The notes under the pieces: model-generated
What the model was told of the DNA's origin: nothing
The model's input: the letters and a program-made list of their open reading frames with translations, nothing else
Databases searched by the model: none
Shown here: positions 1 to 8,838 of the stretch, in pieces
Position numbering within the stretch: the stretch's first letter is position 1
Layout of the letters: every line of letters starts with the position of its first letter
Made by a program: the position numbers and the translations under genes
Assembly (NCBI GenBank): GCA_015486105.1
Contig: WFSI01000101.1
Span: forward strand, 1 to 33,913
Source of the DNA: Aquificota bacterium
GTDB lineage: Bacteria; Thermosulfidibacterota; Thermosulfidibacteria; Thermosulfidibacterales; B14-G1
Length of the DNA stretch: 33,913 nt
Direction: 5' to 3'

Positions 1-831
1 CAGTGCCTCAGGCCAGGACTCCCCCTGAGAGAGGCGGTTGGCCTCTCGGGTCATGATGGCTTCTGCCTCTTGGATCTCTCTTTCCAACTCGTGGCAGACC
101 TCTTCTATATTCATGCCACAGCCCATGTGATGGCTGACAATACGCTCCAAGAGTTCCCTGTCCAGACGGAAGTCCCTGGTGGTTGAAACATGTCGAAGGT
201 GATCACCGAAGCGGCGAAGTGCCTCCAAGACAGGAGTTAGTCCAGGTCGCATGGGTTTGAGAGAAGCTATCCATGCCTCGGTTTCACATAGCATCTCAAG
301 ACCCAGGTCTCGGAACAGGGCGGGTATTTGCTTGAGGTTTGCCCGGGCGTGATCCAGGAAGGAAGGAAGGTTTTTCACCCGCTCATGCCAGACGTCCAGA
401 TCTTGATCCAGGGCCTGGGCCAGGCCTATAGAGGCTATGGTCAGGTAGTGGGTGGGTTGGGCTTCATGGAAACGGACCTGGGTGAGTTCTTCCCGAATGG
501 TACAGATGATCCGGCGGAGGATGGAGATGTCAATAGAAAGGTTGAGGGAGTTTTCACCTTTTGCGCAGCGGGTAAGCTCATCCTCCCAGTGGGAAATACT
601 GTGTACCAGGCTTTGTATAGTGCTGGCTGAGAAGTCGTCCCACTCTGACCAATGACGGTTTGGTGCTGGTACCTGGGGAAAGTAGTAGAACTCATCGCTC
701 ATGGTGCACACGGGAAACACCCGGGCCAGCGTTTCGAATATCTTCGAGGCTATGGCCTCTACTGACCGGAGAGAGCGGGAATCACTGCTATTAGAGGACG
801 TACTTGCCCTGATCTTCTTCTGAGAGGTCAT
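1..831 (-). CDS. DUF885-like putative metallopeptidase, N-terminal part (cut by left window edge)
   Basis: An open frame of 277 codons runs without a stop from an ATG at 831 to the left edge. AGGAGGTGG lies about 15 bases upstream of the start. The translated part is mainly helical. Two stretches resemble the DUF885 family, which is related to HExxH metallopeptidases: one reading ARANLKQIPALF around residue 180, and a later one with LDRELLERIVSHHMG. The catalytic HExxH region would lie beyond the window, so enzyme activity cannot be judged. There is no signal peptide; the first 25 residues are Ser/Lys/Arg rich. It reads in the same direction as the upstream redox operon but is separated from it by 308 bases holding an inverted repeat and T-tract, so it is probably its own unit. 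The family call is from memory of sequence patterns and is moderate; the ORF itself is secure. Confidence 0.65.
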   Translation of the reverse strand, partial: MTSQKKIRASTSSNSSDSRSLRSVEAIASKIFETLARVFPVCTMSDEFYYFPQVPAPNRHWSEWDDFSASTIQSLVHSISHWEDELTRCAKGENSLNLSIDISILRRIICTIREELTQVRFHEAQPTHYLTIASIGLAQALDQDLDVWHERVKNLPSFLDHARANLKQIPALFRDLGLEMLCETEAWIASLKPMRPGLTPVLEALRRFGDHLRHVSTTRDFRLDRELLERIVSHHMGCGMNIEEVCHELEREIQEAEAIMTREANRLSQGESWPEAL

Positions 832-950
832 ATTGGGTTTCAACCACCTCCTCAGGGTAGTTCAGTAGAGTATATTGTATGCAATGGGTCGTTTCTATAC
901 CCTGGGATCTAAGCCCAGGGCTGGGGAGTTGTCTCTGTCCCAAGCAGGGC

Positions 951-1124
951 AAAAAAATCTTGGCAGGACTTCCCCCGGAAACTAACCATTGCTTTAGTTG
1001 ACATATTCAAATTAAAGAAAGTCTGTCTGAAAGCAAGTAGAAATGCAGTCCATTCCTCTCTTGCCCATAAATTCGCCGCATGTCTACCACCCCTCTCCTT
1101 TCATAAAAATGGGGGAAGTCCTGC
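951..1124 (-). terminator. Long-range 14-bp inverted repeat with T-tract, possible terminator or MITE-like element
   Basis: GCAGGACTTCCCCC at 963-976 is perfectly inverted as GGGGGAAGTCCTGC at 1111-1124, with 134 bases between. On the minus strand the distal arm is followed within a few bases by seven T (951-957), so a minus-strand transcript leaving the redox operon would fold this stem just before a U-run. The rest of the 832-1139 gap holds only a small hairpin (CCCTGGG 900-906 with CCCAGGG 914-920) and AT-rich sequence; I see no gene in it. A terminator with a structured loop, a small non-coding RNA or a 162-bp MITE-like insertion are all possible. No clear target-site duplication was seen. 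Confidence 0.45.
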
Positions 1125-1139
1125 AATGAAGTCGCTTGG

Positions 1140-2669
1140 TTATTCTTTCTCCTTCATATAGACCACGCCCCGGGGGCATTCGGTGGCACAAATGCCGCAA
1201 CCTTTGCAATGGTCCCGGTCCAATTGGGGGGCGGATTCTAAGGTGATAGCCACGTCAGGGCAGAAGATCCAGCAGTTACCGCAGGCATTGCAGTAACCAC
1301 AGGAAAAGCACCTCTGGGCCTCTTTCAAAGCGCTTTCCCAATCTTTTATTTTACCTGGAGGGGCATGATCAAAGTAGAAGGGATTCAGGTCTTCAAAGGT
1401 GATAATATCCTGGTGGTCCCGCTGCCATAGTCTTTCCTTCACCTCTATGAAAGGTTCCCCTTTCAGCCTGGCCTTTAATCTCAAGGCTGCGTCTCTTCCC
1501 GAGGCTATGGCTTCTGCCACGGTAGTGGGTCCTCTGTCTATGTCCCCAGCCAGGAAGAGGTCCTCATGGGATGGCCAGGTCTCTTCGCCTTCCTGACCCA
1601 CAGCCAGCACCACCAACTGGCAGGGGATATCTTCCCTCGTCTGGTCTATCCATTCCACCTTTTTTATCCTGTCTTCTTCTCCGGTGATCCTTATCCTTCC
1701 CACCTTGGCGGCAGATACCTTTCCTTGGCTTATGAGAACCTCCTCCACACTTAAGGAGTTTCTGATCGTTATTCCTTCCTCTAAGGCCTCCTGGATCTCT
1801 TCAGAGATAGCAGGCATCTCATTCCTGGGTTCCACACATACCAAGGTCACTTCTCTTCCATTCCGGCGGAGCAACCTTGCTACATCTACTGCCACGTTAC
1901 CCCCCCCTATGACCACAGCCTTGTCCCCGGGAGGAAGTTCGCCCTTCAGGTTGTAAGCCTTCAGCAGGTCCAATCCCTTGATGACGTGTTCCCTGCCCTT
2001 TACGGGTAGCTCCCGGGCCTTGGTGAGTCCTGGAGCCACTACCGCTCCCTGATATTCGTATAAGAGTCTTCCTAAATCTTGGGAACTGACAGCAGATGAG
2101 GTGAGGATGGAGACCCCTATCTCCTCTAACCTTCGGATGTTTTCCTCCACCACCCCTCTGTCTAAGCGGAAGGAGGGGATGCCCCAGCTCAGCATGCCCC
2201 CTGGTACCTCTTCCCTTTCGAAAACCACCACCTCCATGCCTCCTAAGGCCAAGTACCAGGCCGCTGCCAAGCCTGCAGGTCCTGAGCCTATGATGGCCAC
2301 TTTGGAACCCTGGAAGACCTCTTTAGAGGGAAAGATTTTTTCTTTTAGGATCAGGTCCCCCAGGTATCTCTCCAAGGCTCGAATCTCCACTGCCCCATCT
2401 AACTCCTTTCGGTTGCACTGGTCCTGGCAGAAATGGGGGCACACTCTGCCTGTGATGGAAGGAAAGGGGTTAAAGCTTAGGATGTGAAGGGCTGCTTCCC
2501 GCTCTTTGCCTTCTAAGAGTAGCCCGTAAAGCCTGGGTATATCTATAGAGGCGGGACAGGCATCCATGCAGGGAGATACGCCGTTGAGGAAGACAGGCTG
2601 TAGTCTGCTCCACGCCCCCGTTTTTATCCTTCGGGTGGTGCTAAAGGTTCTCAGTAGTGTGATGTCCAT
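1140..2669 (-). CDS. GltD-type FAD/NAD(P)-binding oxidoreductase with C-terminal 2x[4Fe-4S] ferredoxin domain
   Basis: This 509-residue protein is built like the small subunit of glutamate synthase. It has an N-terminal Fe-S region (C34, C38, then C77, C81, C85), an FAD site GSGPAG at 128-133, and a second Rossmann site GGGNVAVDVARLL near 255. A PorD/delta-like ferredoxin region is fused at the C-terminus, with clusters CSCG/CNACGNC and CKGCGICATECPRG in the last 60 residues. Such flavoproteins pass electrons between NAD(P)H and ferredoxin or a partner oxidoreductase. It is the last gene of an operon after the 2-oxoacid oxidoreductase gamma subunit, two bases after the preceding stop, so it probably acts as the NAD(P)- and ferredoxin-linked module of that enzyme. 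It is unlikely to be a true glutamate synthase because no gltB is near. Confidence 0.85.
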   Translation of the reverse strand: MDITLLRTFSTTRRIKTGAWSRLQPVFLNGVSPCMDACPASIDIPRLYGLLLEGKEREAALHILSFNPFPSITGRVCPHFCQDQCNRKELDGAVEIRALERYLGDLILKEKIFPSKEVFQGSKVAIIGSGPAGLAAAWYLALGGMEVVVFEREEVPGGMLSWGIPSFRLDRGVVEENIRRLEEIGVSILTSSAVSSQDLGRLLYEYQGAVVAPGLTKARELPVKGREHVIKGLDLLKAYNLKGELPPGDKAVVIGGGNVAVDVARLLRRNGREVTLVCVEPRNEMPAISEEIQEALEEGITIRNSLSVEEVLISQGKVSAAKVGRIRITGEEDRIKKVEWIDQTREDIPCQLVVLAVGQEGEETWPSHEDLFLAGDIDRGPTTVAEAIASGRDAALRLKARLKGEPFIEVKERLWQRDHQDIITFEDLNPFYFDHAPPGKIKDWESALKEAQRCFSCGYCNACGNCWIFCPDVAITLESAPQLDRDHCKGCGICATECPRGVVYMKEKE

Positions 2670-2670
2670 G

Positions 2671-3102
2671 TCAGTTCGCTTTTTTCTCCTGCTCTCGGAA
2701 GTGGCTCACTATGGAGGCCATCTCATAGATGTACCGCCAGGTGCCTTTGTCCTTTGTGTATATGACCACGCCACTCTTTATGATCTCCCTGCCATATGGG
2801 TCATCTTTTTTTACCGCTTCCAGGAACTTGCTGGCTTCCATGAAGGATAGGTCCAGCACTCCAAACTCGTCTAATCTGCTCATCTTTTTTTTCCGACTTG
2901 ATGGGCATTCTCCCCTTTCTTGGATGAACAGTACCTCAGCTTCGGCCATATGGCTGGGAGATTCTTCAGTAAGGGGGCCCAAGAGGATGACTGCCAGGGG
3001 TTTGAATTTTAAAATAGCGGTTTTGATGGTTAACAAGAGTTGATCTCTGTAGATGTGCCCCTTAAGTTTCTTCTCTAAGTCTACCAGGGACATGCTCTTC
3101 AT
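2671..3102 (-). CDS. Small protein resembling a degenerate nucleotidyltransferase fold
   Basis: This 143-residue protein sits between the gamma subunit and the flavoprotein. The start is taken at the ATG at 3102, which overlaps the upstream stop as ATGA and has GGAGAAGG before it; an in-frame ATG 15 bases further up is less likely. The order of elements resembles the minimal nucleotidyltransferase (MNT) fold: a strand, then LLGPLTEES where GSxARG would be, then AEVLFI where a DxDLLV strand would be, and near the end [16 protein letters not shown]. The catalytic Gly-Ser and both aspartates are missing, so it is probably not an active transferase. Its place inside a redox operon suggests a structural or regulatory role. 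The fold assignment is inference from pattern only. Confidence 0.6.
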   Translation of the reverse strand: MKSMSLVDLEKKLKGHIYRDQLLLTIKTAILKFKPLAVILLGPLTEESPSHMAEAEVLFIQERGECPSSRKKKMSRLDEFGVLDLSFMEASKFLEAVKKDDPYGREIIKSGVVIYTKDKGTWRYIYEMASIVSHFREQEKKAN

Positions 3103-3632
3103 TTTAGCCTTCTCCACGCCTCTTCGGCTGCTACAATGTTTTCTTGGGTCTTTTCTTTTACGTACTCTTTTATGGCCTCTACCACTGAGTCTAAGGATAC
3201 CAGCTTTGTGGCTCCAGAGAAGGCCCCTACCATGGCCGTGTTCACTATGGGATAGGTGAGGGTACCTAGATCGTTATTCAAGGCGATAGTAGAAGCGTCT
3301 ACAGTGTAACTTGTGATTCCTTCCAGGTCTACATGGTGGGGAGAGTTGATGATGGCTTGTCCCCCTTCCTTCAGCCCCTGAGTTACGTCTGCATCCCTGA
3401 GGAGGGTGGCATCTAAGACCACCAGGATGTCGGGTTCAGTGATGCCGCATCGCAGGGTGATGGGTTCTTTATCTACTCTGGTAAAGGAGGCTACAGGCGC
3501 CCCCCTCCTTTCGGCTCCGAAGGTAGGGAAGGACTGGACCCATTTGCCTTCTTTGAAGAAGGCTAAGGCTAACAGACGGGAAGCCACCACAGCTCCCTGT
3601 CCGCCCCTGCCATGAATTCGGATCTCAAGCAA
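3099..3632 (-). CDS. porG: 2-oxoacid:acceptor oxidoreductase, gamma subunit
   Basis: This 177-residue protein matches the gamma subunit or domain of pyruvate/2-oxoacid:ferredoxin oxidoreductases. It has the N-terminal [17 protein letters not shown] motif and the following [14 protein letters not shown] segment. In these enzymes gamma helps bind CoA and completes the alpha-beta-gamma-delta complex that oxidises a 2-oxoacid to acyl-CoA with reduction of ferredoxin. The start is a TTG at 3632, five bases after the upstream stop, with GGAG seven bases before it. The next gene starts inside its last codons (ATGA). The alpha and TPP-binding beta subunits are absent from the window, so the substrate cannot be inferred. 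The porG symbol means gamma subunit in general, not proven pyruvate specificity. Confidence 0.88.
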   Translation of the reverse strand: MLEIRIHGRGGQGAVVASRLLALAFFKEGKWVQSFPTFGAERRGAPVASFTRVDKEPITLRCGITEPDILVVLDATLLRDADVTQGLKEGGQAIINSPHHVDLEGITSYTVDASTIALNNDLGTLTYPIVNTAMVGAFSGATKLVSLDSVVEAIKEYVKEKTQENIVAAEEAWRRLK

Positions 3633-3634
3633 AG

Positions 3635-4186
3635 CTATTCTCCGTAAACCACTACTATGGCCTTGGCGGGTTTCCCCACTCCCCTCAGGGCATGGAGAAA
3701 TCGAGATTCATAGGAGGCTGAATCCCCAGGACCCAGGAGTATGCACTTCTCCTCTATGCATAGTTCCAGTTGGCCTTCCAGGACAAAGAGGAACTCTTTT
3801 CCCTCATGCTGGAAGAAGACCCTTTCGTCTTCAGGTTTCTCTTGGAATATAATGTAAAAGGCATCTATGCCTTCTTTGGCTGCTAGGGCCTGGTAGTAGT
3901 ACCCTGCTTTACTGGGTCCGAATCTGGGACGTCTCTCTACCTCTTTTCTCTCATGGGCCCTGACCACCTCTATCATTTCTCCCCTTTCCAAACCCGTTAG
4001 GGATTTAAGGGGCACCTGAAATACCTGGGAGAGGTGGATGAGAGTGGCCACGGAAGGGACCATCTTGCCTTCCTCAATCTGGGCCAGTAGGGTTTTGGAT
4101 ATCCCCGTTTTTTCTGCCAACTCTTCTAAGGACAGGCCTATGTCCTCCCTTAGCTCCCTGATCTTTTGGTATATTTCACCTTTCAT
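3635..4186 (-). CDS. XRE-family regulator with C-terminal cupin domain
   Basis: This 183-residue one-component regulator carries an N-terminal helix-turn-helix at about residues 7-62, containing [21 protein letters not shown], and a C-terminal cupin at about 105-180 with [16 protein letters not shown] and [17 protein letters not shown]. Cupin domains of this class sense small molecules. It is the first gene of the redox operon, with the gamma subunit starting right after its stop, so it probably controls that operon and itself. Its start has AAAGGAG eight bases upstream. The effector is unknown; a 2-oxoacid or amino-acid-derived ligand is a guess from context. Confidence 0.88.
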   Translation of the reverse strand: MKGEIYQKIRELREDIGLSLEELAEKTGISKTLLAQIEEGKMVPSVATLIHLSQVFQVPLKSLTGLERGEMIEVVRAHERKEVERRPRFGPSKAGYYYQALAAKEGIDAFYIIFQEKPEDERVFFQHEGKEFLFVLEGQLELCIEEKCILLGPGDSASYESRFLHALRGVGKPAKAIVVVYGE

Positions 4187-4203
4187 GGCAGCTCCTTTCA
4201 GTT

Positions 4204-4232
4204 AGATTAAAATAACCCCTTCTCCAGTTCAA
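4204..4232 (-). promoter_or_regulatory. Candidate sigma70-type promoter for the XRE-cupin/redox operon
   Basis: On the minus strand TTGAAC (4232-4227) and TAATCT (4209-4204) are separated by 17 bases, a short distance upstream of the ATG at 4186. The -35 is a fair match and the -10 a weak one. The 149-base gap also serves the divergent exonuclease gene, so the XRE protein could control both directions. Confidence 0.35.
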
Positions 4233-4271
4233 GGTGCTATTCGCAGTTTTTCCAGAATAGAGGAGAGTTTC

Positions 4272-4300
4272 TTGCATGGGAAAGAGAAAGGGGGTAAAGT
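4272..4300 (+). promoter_or_regulatory. Candidate promoter for the exonuclease-WYL gene
   Basis: TTGCAT at 4272-4277 and TAAAGT at 4295-4300 are spaced by 17 bases and end 35 bases before the GTG start at 4336. An overlapping TAATAT at 4300-4305 could also act as a -10. The call is a consensus match only. Confidence 0.3.
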
Positions 4301-4335
4301 AATATTAAAGTTGCAGCATTCGAAAGGGGGACCCT

Positions 4336-5190
4336 GTGGAGTCCCGGTGCATAGGGTGTGTACCCATTGTGGTCTTTGATACGGAAACCACTGGGCTTTC
4401 TCCCCTCTCCCACGTGGTGGAGCTGGGGGCGGTAAAGCTGATGGGAGGAAGGCTGGTGGATACCATGGTGAGTCTGGTAAAGCCCCCTGTGCCTATTCCT
4501 CTGAAAGTGATTAGGATCCACGGCATTGATGATTCCATGGTGAGGTGTGCCCCTCCCTTTAAGGTGGTGGCTCGCCGTTTTAGTCAGTTTGTGGAGGGTT
4601 CCGTTTTGATTGCTCACAATGCACCCTTCGATTTGAGGGTCCTTTCTGTCAACCTCCAGAGGTTGGGGTTGTCCCTTCTGGATAATCCTGTGCTGGATAC
4701 CCGCCTTATTTCTCGGCGGCACTTTCCTGAGGTGGCGGATCACAGCTTGCGTCACCTTGTTCATGTGTGGAGGAGCCCTTTCAAGGGATGTCACAGGGCC
4801 TTGGCCGATGCCCGGCACACGGCCTTCATATTTTTGGGGATGATGCGGAAGGTGGGGCTTGATGAGAGGGATAGGATAAAGGACCTCTTTTCCCTCTTTG
4901 GCCCTCCAGACAGCATGCTCCGGTATCAGGCTAGATGGGAAGAGTTGGGTCGTAGGGACAGTAGGGTAGAACGCCTGCTTGTGGCTATGAAAGAGAGGAA
5001 GGTTTTGGAGATCTTTTACGACGGGGGAACCCTCCAGGGGAGTCGGTACGTTTCCCCTCTGACCCTCTTCTCTACGGGCAAGGTTCACTATCTCCGGGCC
5101 CTGTGCCCCCGGGAAGGGAAGGTTAAAACCTTCCGTATAGATCGGATTGCCTATATCCTTCCTGCTCAGGAAGAGGCAATCCAGAGGTAG
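4336..5190 (+). CDS. DEDDh 3'-5' exonuclease fused to a C-terminal WYL domain
   Basis: This 284-residue protein begins at a GTG with AAGGGGG six bases before it. Residues 10-170 are a DnaQ-type exonuclease with all catalytic residues visible: D15 and E17 in FDTETTG, D99 in HNAPFDLRVL, and H153 and D158 in HRALADARHTA. Residues about 205-280 form a WYL domain: LLVAMKERKVLEIFYDGG, then RYVSPLTLF, HYLRALCP and FRIDRIAYI. WYL domains bind ligands or nucleic acid and are usually joined to helix-turn-helix regulators or defence proteins. Stand-alone DnaQ-like exonucleases act in proofreading, repair or RNA trimming. The fusion suggests a nuclease whose activity is gated by a ligand or nucleic acid bound to WYL. 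The gene stands alone, divergent from the redox operon and convergent with the hydrolase gene. Confidence 0.85.
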   Translation: MESRCIGCVPIVVFDTETTGLSPLSHVVELGAVKLMGGRLVDTMVSLVKPPVPIPLKVIRIHGIDDSMVRCAPPFKVVARRFSQFVEGSVLIAHNAPFDLRVLSVNLQRLGLSLLDNPVLDTRLISRRHFPEVADHSLRHLVHVWRSPFKGCHRALADARHTAFIFLGMMRKVGLDERDRIKDLFSLFGPPDSMLRYQARWEELGRRDSRVERLLVAMKERKVLEIFYDGGTLQGSRYVSPLTLFSTGKVHYLRALCPREGKVKTFRIDRIAYILPAQEEAIQR

Positions 5191-5269
5191 CCTTGAGGCA
5201 TTTGTCTTTCCTGTGGGTATAAGAGAAGGGGAGATTTTTTAACCTGTTGAAGTGACTGTCAAAGGCCCC

Positions 5270-5974
5270 TTAATCTTTTAAGGGTATCTCTGTTCCTGCC
5301 CCCACTTCGAGATACCTGGGACCATAGATCCCAGCGAAGGTTTCTATGGCCTTTTCTCCTGTGCAGTGGCAGGGGGCCACTAAGTTTACCCCTAAGCTCA
5401 GGAGCTTTCGGGCTACGGCTGCTGCCTGGGAAGGGGATAGATGGGGCAGATGGAATCCCCCTATCACCAAATAAAGGGGTTCTCCCGCTAACCGGGTGGC
5501 TTCTTCTACCATGGTAACGATTCCTGGGTGGGCGCATCCCGTGAGGAGGACCCATCCTTTGGGACTACGAACCAAGAGCCCCTGCTCTGTTACGGATCCT
5601 GGAAGGGCTCCAGTGGTGATGATCCCGGGAGAGATGGTGATGGGGTCGTCTTCTATAAAGATTTTGGCTCCCAGGCTTCTTCCTTCCTGGGCGAAGGTTC
5701 GGGAGAACCCTGAGTGGAGATAGACCCTTTTCCCCCCATGGACCTGAAGGAGGTCCAAGAGACCTCCAGCATGGTCCCAGTGGAAGTGGGATAGGACAAT
5801 GGTTTCGATCTCTTTGGGGTCTATGTTCAGGGCTTTCATATTGTTGAGTAGAACAGCTCCGTGGGAGCCTGTGTCGAAGAGGAGCCTGTGCTGTGGTATG
5901 TAACAGGCGAAGCCCCACATGGGCTTGAATGTAGGATGGGACGCCTTGTTCTCAAAGACCACGTCTAAGATCAT
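5270..5974 (-). CDS. Metallo-beta-lactamase-fold hydrolase of the MJ0301/DHPS-like group
   Basis: This 234-residue protein has the zinc-binding motif SHFHWDHAGG at 62-71, an earlier FDTGSHG strand at 33-39, and later ligand motifs TGCAHPGIV and GGFHLP. This arrangement, with the C-A-H-x-G motif, is that of the MBL subgroup annotated as 7,8-dihydropterin-6-methyl-aminobenzene-phosphate synthase-like. Biochemical function in bacteria is mostly unknown. The start has GGGAGGTGG eight bases upstream and lies 12 bases after the stop of the HDOD reading frame, making it the last gene of the purL unit. Confidence 0.82.
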   Translation of the reverse strand: MILDVVFENKASHPTFKPMWGFACYIPQHRLLFDTGSHGAVLLNNMKALNIDPKEIETIVLSHFHWDHAGGLLDLLQVHGGKRVYLHSGFSRTFAQEGRSLGAKIFIEDDPITISPGIITTGALPGSVTEQGLLVRSPKGWVLLTGCAHPGIVTMVEEATRLAGEPLYLVIGGFHLPHLSPSQAAAVARKLLSLGVNLVAPCHCTGEKAIETFAGIYGPRYLEVGAGTEIPLKD

Positions 5975-5986
5975 AAGCCACCTCCC

Positions 5987-6559
5987 TTAAAAGGTGAAGA
6001 ACTTTTGGCGTTTTTCCATTTCGGCCTTGATCTCTTCAGATAGACCTTTCAGTTGACCTTCTTTCAGGCTCTCCTGTTCAAAACCCAGTCTATTTAGGCT
6101 GTATCTCCAGGTGCTACAGTAGATGTTGATCATAGCCACGAAGGCCTCCTCAGCCACGTAAACTCTTTCCTTTAGGGCCTTGGCCATGGCTTTACAGGCT
6201 GTGGTCAAGGCCACGAAGTGCTTCCATGAATATTTATTATAAGGTTCATCCTTTCCTTTGTATAGTCTTCTCATGACGCTGGTGAGGATGATATTTTGAG
6301 TGCTGCTTAACCTTAAGTAGACCAGGGCGTGGTGGGGGGGGTTGATGGGGGTAGAAGGGATGTGGAAAGCGGAGTTGGCTACCTTTAAGATTTCTATAGT
6401 TAGGGTTTGATCGTGAGAGACCAAACTTTCGAGGCCTCGGATATCGGTGTTCTTGGAGCGAACCATGCCCAGGGCCTTTAGGGCTACCTGGGGAAGGATA
6501 GAGGGGGATACTTAACTTTCCAGCTTTTCCCTTACCTGGTCAATAGTGGTCTTTTCCAT
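5987..6559 (-). pseudogene. HDOD-domain protein interrupted by an in-frame TAA
   Basis: Translation from the ATG at 6559, 18 bases after purL, gives MEKTTIDQVREKLES, then a TAA at 6514-6512, then in the same frame VSPSILPQVALKALG leading into MVRSKNTDIRGLESLVSHD and LTIEILKVANSAF. The pattern LPxxALKxL...SLVSHDQxLTxEILKxANSAF is the N-terminal half of an HDOD signalling domain, and its first helix is encoded partly upstream of the ATG at 6466. A product starting at 6466 (159 residues) would lack that part. HDOD proteins act in signalling and regulation, often with second-messenger systems. The second half (near KHFVALTTACKAMAKAL) lacks the usual AGLLHDIG-like motif. Nonsense mutation, sequencing error or a shortened start at 6466 are the options. 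Confidence 0.6.
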
Positions 6560-6576
6560 GTCCCTTGGCTGCCTCT

Positions 6577-8793
6577 TTATCCTTGGATGTGGCGGGTGAG
6601 GCCTGTGGACCACGCCTCAAAAAGGTCCCTTAAGGATACTGAAAGCCTTCCTGTGGGCCATAAGATCGTTAAGTCTTTTCCTCCTACAGTGCCCAAAACC
6701 TGGCAGGGGACATTCTTATCCTGGCACAGTTCCTCGACTTTTTGGAGATTCTGGGGGGCCAGGGAGATGAGCACCCTTCCCTGATCCTCTCCAAAGAGGA
6801 GAAGGTCGGGTCGAATTTCCTCTTGGAGCTTTACCTGGATCCCTATAAAAGATGCTTCTTGCAGGCAACACTCGGCCAATGCTACGGCTAATCCTCCATC
6901 TGAGGTGTCGTGGGCCGAAGATATGAGTCTTTGGCTCGTCAACTCTACCAGAAGCCTGTGGAGGCCCTTTTCGTACTCCAGATCTGCGGTGGGGGGACTT
7001 CCAGCCACTTTGCCATGGATCTTTTCTAAGTATTCACTGCCTCCTATGTGGCCCCTGTTTTCTCCCAGGAGGACTACCAGGTCCCCTGGTCTCTTGAAGT
7101 GTTGGGTCACTCTGGCTTTTATATCTTCCAAAATTCCCACCATCCCAATGGTAGGGGTGGGATAAACCCCTTTGCCAAGGGTCTCGTTATAAAAACTTAC
7201 GTTTCCTCCCGTCACGGGGGTTTCTAAGACCCTGCAGGCCTCAGCTATACCCTCTACGGCCTTGGCAAAGGTCCACATCACCTGGGGCTTTTCGGGATTG
7301 CCAAAGTTGAGGCAGTTGGTGATGGCCCTGGGAAGGGCCCCTGAGCAGGCCACGTTCCGAGCGGCTTCGGCCACGGCTTGCTTGGCCCCCTCCAGGGGAT
7401 CTAAGTAGCAGTAGCGGGGGTTGCAATCGGAAGAGAGGGCCACGGCCTTCCCTGTTCCCTTTATGCGGATGACCGCTGCGTCGGAGCCTGGCAGCACCAG
7501 GGTGTTGATTCTTACCATATGGTCATATTGACGGTAGATCCATTCTTTGCTGGCTATGTTAGGGCTGGCCATGAGTTCCAAAAGCGCCTTGCCCAGGTCT
7601 TCTGGACAGGGGATGGTCTGGATATCCAGCTTCTGGACTTCCTTCAGGTAAGGAGGTTCCTCTTGAGGGCGGTCATAAATAGGGGTGTCTTCTGTAAGGC
7701 AAAGGGCTGGAACCTGGGCTACCGCTTCCCCATGATGGTGGACCCTTACCAAGCCGTCGGAAGTGACGCGGCCTATGACCACGGCATCCAATCCCCACTT
7801 TTTAAAGATTTCGATCACCTTGTCTTCGGTGCCTTTTCTGGCAACCAGGAGCATCCTTTCCTGGGATTCGGAGAGCATGATCTCGTAAGCCGTCATATCC
7901 TCTTCCCTCTGAGGTACCTTGTCCAGATCTATTTCTATGCCCACGCCTCCTTTAGAGGCCATTTCGCTGGTAGAACAGGTGAGCCCTGCGGCCCCCATGT
8001 CTTGGATGCCCAGGATCCAGTCATGTTGGAAGGCTTCTAAACAAGCTTCCATAAGGAGTTTCTCCGTGAAGGGATCTCCCACTTGGACGTTGGGTTTTTT
8101 CTCTTCCGAGTCCTCACCAAACTCTTCAGAGGCCATGGTGGCACCGTGAATCCCGTCCCTACCTGTCTTGGATCCTACGTAGATAACGGGGTTTCCCACC
8201 CCTGCTGCCCGGGCCTTGAAGATCCTGTTTCTGGGCACCACTCCTAAGTTGAAGACGTTTACCAAAGGGTTCCCGTCGTAGCAGGGGGCAAAGGATGTTT
8301 CTCCTGCCACGGTAGGTACGCCTATGCAGTTTCCATACCAGGCTATTCCATAGACCACCCACTCCAGGATGTAGCGGTTTCTGGGTTTGTCCAGGGTGCC
8401 AAAACGCAAGGAGTCCATGGATGCTATGGGTCTGGCCCCCATTGTGAATATGTCCCTGAGGATGCCTCCTACTCCTGTGGCAGCACCCTGGAGGGGTTCG
8501 ATATATGACGGGTGGTTATGGCTTTCCATCTTGAAGGCCACGGCCCAGGTGTCATCCACAGCTATGATTCCTGCGTTTTCCCCTGGCCCTTGGAGGACCC
8601 AGGGTGCCTGGGTGGGCAGTTTTTCTAAATGTATCCTGGAACTTTTGTAGGAGCAGTGCTCACTCCACATAACGGATATGATGCCCAGCTCCGTTATGCT
8701 GGGCTCCCTTCCCAATAGGTGCACGATTTGGTGGTATTCTTTTATGGTGAGGTTGTGCTCCTTTATCATTTCCGGAGTTATAGACCCTTGCAT
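6577..8793 (-). CDS. purL: Phosphoribosylformylglycinamidine synthase II (PurL, small form)
   Basis: This 738-residue protein is a typical small PurL, the ATP-dependent synthetase subunit converting FGAR to FGAM in de novo purine synthesis with ammonia from PurQ. Family motifs include [12 protein letters not shown] near residue 43, [28 protein letters not shown] near 70, [18 protein letters not shown], and the second-half signature [11 protein letters not shown]. Length is normal. The small form needs PurS and PurQ, and neither is in the window. It is the first gene of a minus-strand unit with the HDOD and hydrolase genes, and is divergent from the def operon. Confidence 0.97.
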   Translation of the reverse strand: MQGSITPEMIKEHNLTIKEYHQIVHLLGREPSITELGIISVMWSEHCSYKSSRIHLEKLPTQAPWVLQGPGENAGIIAVDDTWAVAFKMESHNHPSYIEPLQGAATGVGGILRDIFTMGARPIASMDSLRFGTLDKPRNRYILEWVVYGIAWYGNCIGVPTVAGETSFAPCYDGNPLVNVFNLGVVPRNRIFKARAAGVGNPVIYVGSKTGRDGIHGATMASEEFGEDSEEKKPNVQVGDPFTEKLLMEACLEAFQHDWILGIQDMGAAGLTCSTSEMASKGGVGIEIDLDKVPQREEDMTAYEIMLSESQERMLLVARKGTEDKVIEIFKKWGLDAVVIGRVTSDGLVRVHHHGEAVAQVPALCLTEDTPIYDRPQEEPPYLKEVQKLDIQTIPCPEDLGKALLELMASPNIASKEWIYRQYDHMVRINTLVLPGSDAAVIRIKGTGKAVALSSDCNPRYCYLDPLEGAKQAVAEAARNVACSGALPRAITNCLNFGNPEKPQVMWTFAKAVEGIAEACRVLETPVTGGNVSFYNETLGKGVYPTPTIGMVGILEDIKARVTQHFKRPGDLVVLLGENRGHIGGSEYLEKIHGKVAGSPPTADLEYEKGLHRLLVELTSQRLISSAHDTSDGGLAVALAECCLQEASFIGIQVKLQEEIRPDLLLFGEDQGRVLISLAPQNLQKVEELCQDKNVPCQVLGTVGGKDLTILWPTGRLSVSLRDLFEAWSTGLTRHIQG

Positions 8794-8838
8794 ATTTTGG
8801 TCCTCCAGCCGTAGATTAGGTTCATTACCTTGGCTTAC

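Noticed and set aside
328-695. Short plus- and minus-strand frames near the left edge
   Set aside because: They overlap, in other frames, a 277-codon minus-strand frame with a DUF885-like pattern and a ribosome site.
4237-5088. 283-codon minus-strand open frame opposite the exonuclease-WYL gene
   Set aside because: Product is His/Pro-rich with no domain, no ribosome site, and lies antisense to a gene with all catalytic residues conserved.
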